From: Piromyces finnis
Lineage: Eukaryota > Neocallimastigomycota > Neocallimastigomycetes > Neocallimastigales > Neocallimastigaceae
Length of the DNA: 64,000 bases
Direction of reading: 5' to 3'
NCBI GenBank assembly: GCA_002104945.1
Contig: MCFH01000006.1
Span: 496,001 to 560,000, forward strand
Both the position numbers and the translations under genes were made by a program. The notes under the pieces were generated by a model. It had not been told where the DNA came from, ran no database searches, and saw only the letters and a list, made by a program, of their open reading frames with translations. Below, piece by piece: positions 9,142-21,104 of the stretch (position 1 is its first letter; each line of letters begins with the position of its first letter).

Positions 9142-10401
9142 AGAAAAGAAACGGATATGATATATTCAAGAATTTTAAAATGACGATCATAAGAAATTAT
9201 AATAATTGTATTTTATCTTCCAATGGAAATCAGCGTCAAAGACTAGATTTTTTTCAGAACCATTGATTTGACTTACTAGCATTAACATTCTTGATTACTA
9301 TTTTGAACATGAATCATTGCTAGCCAATATCATAAGGCAATATTAAAAAAAAACTTTTAGACTAGGAAGAAAATACACTTCTTGTGCAATCTTAAAATTA
9401 AAAGTTCCTCAGTAGCCGTCAGAAATGAAGACCTTTTGTAAGTTTTTTTTTTTTTTTTTAATGGCATCAAATATTTTAAACTTTATTATTAATTTAATTA
9501 AAATTATAATACATGTAATAATACCTTTTGTAAGTGTCAGGTTTAATTTGACAATTGTAAAGTTCTTTCAATTTCCTTAAAAATTTTTCCTTCCAAGGTG
9601 GAATTTTAATATTTTTTTTACATAAAAGTTTATTAAATTCTTTTATAAGGTAAAGATTTTAAAAACAAACCCTCTTTCCTTTTATTTTTTTTTTTTTTTT
9701 AATTCACATTCCAATAACAAAACTGCCTTTACTTCTTATAATTTCTAGTTAAAATTTCATTTGATTCATAAACACAATATTATTAATAATAAACAATACC
9801 TTTACTTTTTTTTTAATTATTTTTTATTAATTTATACACAATTTTAAATGATTATTTTAACAATATATAATAAAAACAATTTTTCTTTATAATTAAAAAA
9901 ATTGGTTATTATAACTGTTGATTAGATAATAATTTAATAAATTTTATGAGGTTTGTATTATATTAAGTTCTTTTCCATTTTGGAATATATTAAAGTTATA
10001 AAATTTACTATGATAATTATAAATTCTAATAAACTTTAATATAACGTTACGTATGTGTTTAAATAAATTGTAATTTTGACTTGTTTCTAATATTTTTTTT
10101 TCATTTAACATTTGATTATTTCATTATTATATTATATCTTACTTTGATTTAATATTTTGAACATTTTTAAGGCTTTTTTTTTTTTTTTGAATGAAAAAAG
10201 GAAAATTTAATAAATTAATTCAACTCCTTATATTTTAATATAATATTTAAGCTTTAAATCTATAGATTCTATTATTAAAATTATTAAAAACACTAGAGAT
10301 AATTTAATCTAATAAATTGTTTCATAAATTTTCACTTTTATCTTTCAATCCTTTTCCACCTTTCATGTTTAATTAAAAAGTGGAAATAGATATTAATAAA
10401 T
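8993..10401. other. Intergenic, no gene seen
   Basis: AT-rich sequence between the transposon block and the 3' end of hexokinase. It contains a poly-A run at about 9109-9138 and several poly-T runs. No open frame, tRNA or repeat of note is seen. Confidence 0.6.
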
Positions 10402-12153
10402 TTAGTTAGCTAAAGCGGCAATAACACCAGCACCAATACCAGAACCATCCTTACCAAGAGCAAGAGTAATGTTTTCGGCGAAGATACCTAAGAGTTCACG
10501 AAGAGCATCTTGGATTCTGTTACCGAAGTGTGGGTAGTGTTCGAAGACGGAACCATCAATAGCAACGGTACAACCATCGAGCTTCTTCATTTGAGTAACT
10601 AAACCGGCAATACAGCAAGCAGAAAGACGAGCAGCTCTGATACCGACAAGTTCAACAATACGACGAACAATACGACGGTCACGAGCAGTAGTGTTTGGAA
10701 CACCTAAGAGATCTTGAAGAACAATCTTAGTGTCAGATAAATCGGCAGAGTAATCTCTTTCAATTCTAGACATGAAAGCAGTTTCGAAACTGTTTTGCTT
10801 CTTTAATTCTTCACTTAAGTAACCGTTGAAGAGGCACTTCTTTTCAATAAGGTCAAGGAAGACGTTTCTGCAAATTTCACCAAGGTACATACCAGAAATC
10901 ATCTTTTCGTAGATGTGTTGACCTGGGTTTTGAGATTCAGCATCTAACTTGTTATCGTATTGAGTTAATGGAAGCATGGCCTTTTCTTCATCGTAAGCTC
11001 CCCATTCACAGTTGATGATCATTTCACCAGAAGCTGGAGTAGCACCCTTCCACTTCTTAATGTTTTCAATCTTTTCAACGTAAGCAGCGTTGGTACCAGT
11101 ACCAAGAATAACACCAACAAGAGTTTGTGGGTCATTGTAAGCGTGGGACATAAGAGTACCGACGGTATCGTTAACAAGAGCAGCAACCTTAACCTTTAAT
11201 CCCTTACGAACAAAGGCTTGGTTTAACATTTCAACGACATCCTTACCTTCAGTGTTACCACAGTTGAAACCCTTAGTCCAAACTAAAAGGTTACCAGCGT
11301 TAAGGGCGGTTTGGTTGACTGGGAAAGAGAAAGTGAAACCAAGTTCTAATTCCTTTTCAGATGGAACAACACCACTATCCTTAAGGAAGGATTCAACAGA
11401 GGAAGCAAGGAAATCGAAAAGAACAACACCATCGGCGTTCTTGCATTCTTCTGGAATAGTGAATTTCTTTTGTCTAAGACGAACGGAAGATTGACCTTCA
11501 AGGTAAACTTCACAAACACGGAAGTTGGTACCTATTTTCAAATATTATTAAATAATCAATAATTTTTTTAGTACCATCGTTTTATTTATACATTTTGCTT
11601 TTTGATTTATATTATTCTTTTTGTTTCCGTAATATCTTTTTATTTATTTCTTTTTCATTCATTAATATTTAAATTTTTTATTTTTTGTTTACAATTTTAC
11701 TATAATTCTTTTATTTTTTTTTTAATTTTATTTATTTACTTCAATTAAATTTTTTGTTGAAAATTAAAATATCCTTTTTTTTTAAATACTATATGTAAAC
11801 AATGCTTTTTTTTTTTTTTTTTTTTTGACTTTAATAAAATAAACGGTTTTCAATTATTTAATATATTTACCTCCTAAATCGAGAGCAAGGTAAGAACCAG
11901 TTTCCTTACCAGTTGGACGGTTGGTAACGAAAGATGGAAGCATAGCAACAGTAGCACCTTCGTGATCTAAACCCTTTTGAAGTTCACCAACAAAGTGCTT
12001 AACAATTTCCTTTAACTTAGTTGGACCGACAACGAAAAGATCTTCCATATCAGCAAGAATTTCATCTTCGCTAATGATGGTGTTGGTCTTAGCTTGACGA
12101 GTGTTCTTGAACATGCTAAGGAAGTTAGCAACTAATTCGTTAGTATCAGACAT
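10402..12153 (-). CDS. Hexokinase
   Basis: Phosphorylates glucose and other hexoses with ATP at the first step of glycolysis in the cytosol. Two exons: 12153-11871 and 11531-10402, joined across a 339-bp GT-AG intron that splits the Gly-Gly of the phosphate-binding motif LDLGGTNFR. The joined protein is 470 residues, the usual length for a single-unit fungal hexokinase. Visible motifs are LDLGGTNFR (about 90-98), the catalytic Asp in ALVNDTVGT (about 214), LGTGTNAAY, and INCEWGAY. The C-terminal ATP-binding half ends with GKDGSGIGAG. Exon 1 starts MSDTNELVANF and has no signal peptide. C-ending codons are used much more than in neighbouring genes, which suggests high expression. It could be called glucokinase; sugar preference cannot be told. 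Confidence 0.97.
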
Positions 12154-15100
12154 GTTGGATTAACTTAAAAATGTTAATAATTAAATAATTAATTTTTTTA
12201 ATGAAAAAAAATTGGAAAACAAAAAAAAAAAATTTATAGTGAAAATATCACCATTTTTATGTTATTTTTTATTTCGAATATAATTTGTCGAATTCAATAT
12301 ATATGAGTCAATTCAAACTCTTAGATTTATTCAATGTCGAAATATAAAGTAATTCATTTATTATATATTACTATTATTTATTTAATATATTTATAATAAT
12401 ATATAGTATTTATATTTTAATATATTAAAAATAAATATATTGAATAAATTGATATTTTGAATTCATTATCAATTAATTATATTTAATTTTAAAACAAGTT
12501 TATTTAATAATTAATAAAAAAAAAACAAAAGTAAAAACTAAATTAATGAACACAATTTTTTAGAATTATTTATACTAATTATTCAATAATATAAATATAA
12601 ATACATATTAATAAGTAGTTATCATTATTAAATAAAAAAAAGCATAGTAAGAAGAAAACCAACGACAATTAAATAGAAGAAAAATTGTGATTTATTTTTA
12701 CTTTACACTTTTAAATAACTTAATAATTTTATATATTTTTATTATATTATTAAAGAAAATATTCATTTATTATATAATAAGATTTGTTATTAAAATTTAT
12801 ATTGAAAGTATTGTAAAATTTACTTTTAATATGTTTTATTATATATTAAATAATACACTATTCCATTAAAAAATTGTATTCACTTTTTAAAATCATTTTA
12901 TATATATTTAATTTGAATTTAAATTATAATATATTTATAATATTCAATATAAAAATGGAATAAGTTATATATATGAAATTATGTAATGAAATATACTTGT
13001 AATATATCTTTAATAATACTAAATTTATCTTTAAAAAAATATAAGCGAGGTTCTTTCATTAATAGTTTATAATGATAGAAATAAACAGTTTGTAGTTGAA
13101 ATAGAATAAAAAACAATTCATATAATTTTATTCAATAGATTTTATAAATTGTAGGAGGAAAAATGATAAAGTATTATCAATAAACCATAATACTTTGTGT
13201 AAATGTGAATTTTTGTTTATTTTTCTAAAAAAAAAAAAATATTATTACAGTTATTAATCAAACCCTTTCTATTCATTTGAAGCTATCAAATATAAATTGA
13301 TTAGGTTCAGTGCATAACATTTCTTTATCTTTAGAAAAACTCAGACTATAACATAAAATTAAAAATTAATGTTAATTTTATAAATATACCTTTGTCTTTT
13401 TTTTTTTTTTTTTTGTATACTCCTTTACAACATTTATTATTATCATCATTATTACTTTAATTTTTTATAATTATTTTCACTATATTATGAATGTATATTT
13501 ATGTCTCATTTTAATTTTCAGTTTTATTTAACAAAACTTTAACCTTTTTATTATATAACAAACCCAAAAGTATAAAAAAAAAATACAGCTACATGTATAA
13601 AATATAAAAGATATATAAACAATAAAAATACAAATGATATGAAAAACATGTATACCTTTATATTTTTCTTTTCATATTCTTTTTATGCTATTTTATTTTT
13701 GTCATTTTCTTTTATTATACATTGATTATAGATGAATATTTTTTTTATTAAATAATATGAAATAGTAAAAAAAAACATTTCATTTTGACAAATGAATCTT
13801 TAATGCTTTGAAAATCATAGTATTGTCAATGTAGGATCAAAAGTGAAATCCATCCATATTTTATCCTATTTCATGGTGAAAAGGATACACCCATAATTAA
13901 CCTTTTTTAATAAATAGTCAAGTAGTATGGTTTTTAATATTATTCAGAGTTAATTATGAAAAGAATAATAAAAAAATAGGAAAATAATTAAAGCCAATTT
14001 GTACTACCCTAACCTAATCATAATATTAATATTTTTATAATAAGATAGAACAAATAAATATATTATATATATTATTTCATATATAGAAATATTTAATAAT
14101 ATATTAATAGTACATTTCCAATATTAAAAGAATATATTTATTAGAATAAGTTGTTCCATTCAAGGTATAATTAAAAAATTTAAATTAATTTTTAATTTTG
14201 GTCTAAACTTTAATACTATTATATTTCATACATTAATAAACTAATTAATTGATTATCATCCATATATTATATATAAATGAAACAAAAAAAGTGTTTTTTA
14301 ATTTACTTAATATATTATTAATAAAGAAATAAAATATATTTTCAAATAAACTAATAATATACTATAAATGAAACTACATACTATTAACATAATATTCTAT
14401 TTATTTAAAAATGGAAATTTTATATTTTGATGATTAAAATAATAATATATTATTTTCCTACGAATGAATGAATGAATGAATTAGACCTATTATTTTTTAA
14501 TTTATATATTAGAAGGTGGTAGTAGTAGTAGTAATAGAAGCAGAAACATTAATTCATAGCTAAAACAAAAAAAAATAATTTTAAAAGGCTTTTACTTATG
14601 TATGAAATTTATATTATTTTCTACTAAAAGTCTTTGTGAAGAATAAATAGTTACATCGTATAATATATAAATGTTGATTTTTTTAAATAATAATATTAAA
14701 AATATATTAATATTTTTATAAATGTTCCAATTTTTTTAATTAATATTTATAATATTATAGTTGGGTTATTATATAGTTTATTGGATTAAGAAAAGAAGAA
14801 TTACAATTATTATTCCAATGTATTGAATTGATTGGATGCATTAATCATAACTTTACTACGATTGGTTTATTGTGTCATACAATACTTCAAATTTAATTTG
14901 TATTTAGAATAAATAAAGAGAAAGCTTTACTATTAAAAGTCATCATTTCAAAATGAAAGACTATCAAAAGCATGATAAAATAACTACTATATTATATTTA
15001 AATTACTAGTTGGATAAAAAATTTTTTTTTGCTTGAAATGATTATATTAGCTTGATGGAATAATTTTTTTTTTGTTGAAATTAGCTAACTATTTCATCAT

Positions 15101-17033
15101 AAATAATAGTATACCTACTTTTATATAGGTTAGATCATCCATAGATAATAGTCTTAACTACTTTTATATAGGTTAGATCTTCCTTATGAAGCAAGGTCCC
15201 ATTATTATATTACAAATTATGTATTAAAAGAATTGTTTGTATACATTTAAATTAATTAAATTATTAATATTTAACTTTATTTATTATTTAAATATATTTT
15301 AATAATTTCCTTTTTCATTCAAAATTAAATAAAATTAAATGATATTTTTTTTAAAGTTATTAATTTTTTCCTTTTTTGAATGATACCTTTTAATTTTTAG
15401 GTAGATAGAAAATAACTCATCAACAGTATTTAATTAAAAACAACCCATCTTTTTTATGAAGAAATGTGGATAACTTTTTAAAATTTTTATTTTACTATAC
15501 GTTTTTTATTTTGAAAAGTAAAATATAATATGATAGTAATTGAGGAAAGTTTGGCATTTTTAACTAATTATTTGACAAAAAAAAAGGTTAAAATTTTACT
15601 GTTATTTAAAATGGATCATAATGAAAATTAATTCTAGCCATTCTTAGTTAATATAAATAAATAAATTTAATAATTATTTATATAAAGATGATAATTTTAT
15701 TAATATATACATTTAAAGTATATTAATTAACTAACAACAATAGTTTATTAATTTTATGATTAATTTATACCTTGAGTTTTCGTTTTTATTTTTGTATAAT
15801 ATCTGTAAATTAACCTTGTCCCACTCAATTAATTATGTTGAAAATTCATTTTTACTAATAAAATATGGTTTATTTTAATATTATAATTAAATCATGTGAT
15901 AAGATGGATGAAAGATATAATAAAGAATTTGTTTTTTTTTTTTTTTGCTATTATAATTTGGGATTTGAACATTATCTTAAAGTAGTTACTATTTTATACT
16001 TTATAAAATAATTAATGATAAAAATGAAATATCAATATTAAGTTTATTATTGACCTTGGATTTTATCGATTTTTTTATGTATATGATTGTAAAATTAAAA
16101 AGATAATTTTATTTATAAGCTTCAACTTTTTTTTCTTAATAATTTTATACTTTTATACTATATTATAAAGTTTTTTTTAAGATTAAGAAATATAGTTTTA
16201 TGGTGAAAGAATAATGCTGATTTTTTTTTTATTTTTTTTCTATTTTTATTGTTAGTATATTTTCCTTTTAACTAAATAAAAAAAAAATTTTAGTTTCAAT
16301 GTTAAAATGTTGTATTGAAGGATTTATAATGTGATTTATAATGTGTATACTGTAGAACTAAAAAAGGTTTTAAAATAATAATAGCATAAAAGTAAAAGTT
16401 CTTATACTTTATCATTAAATAAAATAAAAAATTTATAAAAGTTTAAATGTTTATATAGTATGGTACTATTCTTTTTTTTTTTAAAAAATACATACAAAAT
16501 TTTATTTTTATTTTATAATACAAAAAATTAATTTATATAAATGAAATTAAAGTTTATTTATTTTTTCTTTTTTTATTTTTTGGGAACAGAAATTCATTTT
16601 CTTTAAATTAATTTGAAATTATATTTTTCTTTAAGAATAGAATAATAAAAATAAAGTCAAAATAGTAAAGCACCTTGTTTTTTTTCTTTTCTTTTTTTTT
16701 TTTTTTTAAAAAAAAAAAAAATGAAAAATTCAATTTATAGAGAATATAATTAATCTAAAATTTATAGAAAAATTAAACATTATGAAATAAACATTCTAAT
16801 TTTAAAAATTGCAATTATCTTTTATATAATAACAATAATAAACTATTTTTATTAAGAGTATAAAATATTAGAAACAGGTCATCATAATAGTTAAAAAAAA
16901 TTCAATATCTTTCCATTTAAAAAACAAAGAATTAAAATTTAATTTTCAAATATTAAACGTTACATAGTTTTTTTTTTTTAAAAAAAAAGTTCCCATTGAA
17001 ATATAAATTTGAAAACTATAAAATATAAATTCA
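12154..17033. other. Long intergenic region, no gene seen
   Basis: About 4.9 kb of AT-rich DNA with homopolymer runs, a GAAT/AATG microsatellite near 14460-14480, a GTA-type run near 14517-14535 and a pair of direct repeats at about 15114-15182. Frames such as 12687-12869 are Ile/Phe/Tyr-only noise. No tRNA-like, transposon or coding signature was found on either strand. Confidence 0.6.
15114..15182. repeat. Direct repeat pair in intergenic DNA
   Basis: CTACTTTTATATAGGTTAGATC occurs twice, about 45 bp apart (in 15114-15140 and 15156-15182), each followed by a short TCC-containing stretch. It is a simple local duplication of unknown role. Confidence 0.7.
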
Positions 17034-18785
17034 ATGTTACCCATATTAAAAGAGGTCCATACTTTTACTTGGGTTTATGGTATTATATCATAAGAATATA
17101 ATATATTTTCAATATACCATCTTAAATAAATGAATGATACATTTTTATTAATAAAAAAAATAAAACTATATATATTTGTTAATAATTGTTACAATTATAA
17201 ATTAAAAAACTGAAATTAAAATAATTGACGATTGAATTATGACGAAATTATATTTTATATTATTATTTGTTGTTGATGATTTAATAATGGTATTTAATGA
17301 AATTTATTAAAAAGGACAACCTGAGAATGTGATAATTACAGGGAATTTTGATAATTGGGAAAAGAAAATTTATATGGATAAAGATCCATTAACAAATATA
17401 TTTATTTCAAGAATCCTACTTCCAATTGGACAAAAAATTATATATAAATTTGTAGTTGATGGAATTTGGCAAAATGATCCAATGCTTCCTGAAGAAATTG
17501 ATATGCAAGGGAATAAAAATAATGTTCTTGTTATAAAACCCAGTATAGACAATCAATGTATTGATGACTCTAAAATAAAATTTAAAAAAGAAATGAATAA
17601 TAATAAACTAAATATGATACCCAATAATACCAAAAAATCAAATGCAAAATTAAAATTTAATCAAGAAGCTAAACATACCCACTACGAATTTATTGAAAAT
17701 AAAATTGAAAATACTATAAATAATAAAATATATAAAGGTAAAATTATCTATATTTTATTATTAAAATAAAAAGTTTTTATATTAAATTTTTAATTAATTT
17801 ATTTAAAAAATATTTATATTATTGGCTCTGTATCATCATTTTTGTTAAAATAATAAATCAAAAATAAATATTATAAATATATTTAAATATGATAATATAA
17901 TAATTATTTAGTATTATTAATGGGTGATACTGGTGTAGGAAAAACATGTATATTATCACGTTATGCATATAATGAATTTTCTATTAAATCTAAATCAAAA
18001 TATGGTATTGATTTTGGTACAAAAGTTGTACAATTAAATAATAATAAAACAACTGTAAACACACATATATGGGATACCTCAAGATATTCAAAGTAAATAA
18101 ATTCAAAAATCAATAAAATTTATAGTATATATATAAATGAAATGATGACTTGTTTTTTTTTTTAACTTATTATTCATTATATTTAAAGACATATACCACT
18201 CTTTTTTTTAGAAGGATCAATATGTGTGATAGTAGTTTATGATATTACAAATAAAGATAGTTTTGATAATTCGAAAATTTGGATTCAAGATATAAAAAAT
18301 AAATTTGAACGTTTACATAATAAAGAAAATATAATGTCTATCATGCTAATAGGAAATAAAGTTGATCAAGAGAACGAAAGAGAAGTCAGTTATGAAAATG
18401 CTAAAAAGTTTGCTGGTAACCAATTATTATATTATTGTTTTAAATATTATTAATTAGGCATCATTTATCTATCTATTTATATATATTGTATATATTATTA
18501 ATATTATTAATAACATTAATATTTCATAATACTTCATATCTATTTTATTATAATTATTATATATATATATATTCTAAAAAAAAGATGATGAAAAAATAAT
18601 GTTTGAAGAAATATCAGCTTTAGGTGCTATTAATGTTGAAAATGCATTTCGTAATGCATTAGAAGGTATTTAATACTTTATAAAAAATTTAAATTTAAAA
18701 TTAAATTTTAGCTAAATACTTGTTTAACTAAATTATAAAAATTTATATAGATTTACATCAAAAGGTTTCAAAAAAAAAAAAATAA
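17034..18785 (+). CDS. AMPK-type glycogen-binding (CBM48) domain fused to a divergent Rab-like GTPase
   Basis: Six exons: 17034-17079, 17315-17737, 17912-18092, 18189-18415, 18585-18665, 18751-18785. They total 993 nt and give 330 residues, and every junction is GT-AG and phase-matched. Residues 1-87 resemble AMPK-beta/CBM48 domains: TFTW, then ITGNFDNW (W30), IIYKFVVDGIW (K60, W67) and GNKNNVL (N84/85), so the carbohydrate-contacting positions are kept. A Lys/Asn-rich linker runs to about 155. A Rab-like G domain follows: P-loop GDTGVGKT (161-168), NKVD (273-276) and SAL in place of SAK (303-305). The switch I Thr is Lys (K186) and the DTAGQE motif reads DTSRYS (211-216). The protein ends in KKKK with no C-terminal Cys. 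The join reads IYK|VLLMGDTG, the normal Rab lead-in, which supports one gene. The first exon is the weakest part. Confidence 0.8.
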
Positions 18786-19287
18786 ATAAACCAAATAAGC
18801 TAAATATAAATAAATAGATATAAAAAAAAATATCTTGTATTATTAATATCAACATACCACACTTTTTAAAAGAATTATATATATATATATATTCTATAAG
18901 AAATCTAGTTTTTTTTTATTTTATTTTTTTATTTTATTTTATTTTTTTTTTTGTAATTTATTTCTCAATAATTGATATCAATTTTTTATTTGTAATATAG
19001 CTTTAAATTTGTAAATATCTCTTATACTTTTATTAAATGTATATCATTATAAAATATCGATGCTAATTTTATACACAAATAAATAAAATAGGAACTATTA
19101 AATAAGATAACATATTTTATATTTATTATACATTTTAATTTTAATTTGTATTTTTTATTATATTTTGAAATTTTGAAATGTCTAATTTTAAAAGAAGAAA
19201 AAAGGTGAAGAAAAAAAAAAAAAAAAAAGAAAATAAAAAACAAATAAATAAATGAAATGAAAAAAAAAAAGAGAATAAAATTTCTAT
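18786..19287. other. Short intergenic region between convergent genes
   Basis: The 3' flanks of the CBM-Rab gene (plus) and the CLC gene (minus) meet here. The stretch is poly-A/T and TA-rich; no gene is seen. Confidence 0.6.
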
Positions 19288-19809
19288 TTATTTTTTAAAG
19301 ATTTTTAATATACGTAAGGCGTCTCTTAGGGTATAACTTTTATCCCCATTTGTTTCTTGATTTCTACGATGAATACCGATAATAGAATCGAAATATTCAG
19401 AATCTAATTCTTCTATATTCTTTAAAATATCTTTTTTGGTGATAATACCTCTTAATTTATCATGTCTTACTACAATAATACACCTTGATCCTAACTTTTT
19501 AAAAAGATCAATAATAAATTCGGCAGTAACATTTTCATCTACACTTATTGGTGTCTAATGATATTTTAATAAATACAATATCAAGGGTTAAAATTTAATC
19601 CTAGTTCAAAAATTTTTAAAATTATAAATTATAACAATAAAAAAAGATAAATAGATTTTATATCTTACAGCATCAAAGAATGGTCTAAAATCTACATTTC
19701 GAACTTCATTTGAATGCTCACGAGAACCTAAGCTATTAGAGGAACTACTAACATTTTTTAAATCACCAAATCTACATTTAGCATTATCATTTACTAATAA
19801 ATTACGTTC

Positions 19810-19841
<32 letters not shown>

Positions 19842-21037
19842 TAATATTTTAGAAATTTTGCTTTTTTGAATTTATGATAAATTATGAAATCAAAATTTAA
19901 TAGGTATTAAAAAAAAAAAAAAAAAAAAAAAGAACACTTACCTAAACCGGTTTTTAAATCTGATCGTGTAATATAACCTGTAACATATTCTTCTTTATCA
20001 ATAATTGGATAACCTTGATATTCGTTTTCATTCAAAATACGTTCTTTTATATATATAATTCAATAAAAAATAGGATTTGATTAATGAAATATTATATTAT
20101 TATTATATATCTATATAAGAAAACATACTAAGATAGCCGATAGTAGCATCTGTTGATTTAATAGTAATTAAATCATCCTTCAATGTCATAATATCCTTGG
20201 CTTTTTTTCCAATAAAATATTCTTCTTTTTGATCTAAATATGGATAGTTTCTTAATCTAATAATCATATGATCAGTAAACATAACCGTTAAGGATAAGCA
20301 TATAATATATGATATAATAATATATACATATAAATCTCGAAAATTATATTTATTTATTATTTATATAAAGGATATATTCCTCCTTTGCCAAAAGCATCTC
20401 CGACAAATTTTGCTGTCATCAAACTAATCATACATGGAACAATATAATTCAATGTACCGGTTAATTCAAACATAATAACAACAATTGAAACTATAATAAA
20501 ATAATAAAAAAAATTCATATTTAATTTGTTGATTGTATTAAAAAAGAAATAAAAATATTAAACCGTCATAACTACAACATATATATAATAATGAAACTTA
20601 CTTGTCATTCTAGTTACACCACCTAAAGTTGCCATGGCACCTAATAAAGCATACATACCAGAGGTAATACACATTTTATCTGGATGACAAGAATTAAATA
20701 ATGGGAATGATGGATAAGCTCTAAAAATAATTAAGATAATAGTAGAAAAAAAAAAAGATATTATTTATATATTTTATAAATTAAAATAATATTAAATATT
20801 AATAATAATGATGATAAATGTAATAAATCATTAATTAAATATAAATATACTTTAATTTTTTTTTTTTAAAAAAAACTCTACTTACTGTTGAATATGCTGT
20901 AAAATAATACCTAAAACTCTTCCAAAACATGCACCTATAGTCATTGATGGAATAAATACACCACCAGGAACCTAAATTAGTTATCATAATAAATAAATAA
21001 ATAAATAAATAAATATATAAATAAATAAATAAATATA

Positions 21038-21104
<67 letters not shown>

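Noticed and set aside
12687-12869. 60-codon frame
   Set aside because: Composition is only Ile, Phe, Tyr and Lys from AT-rich DNA; no domain or splice context.
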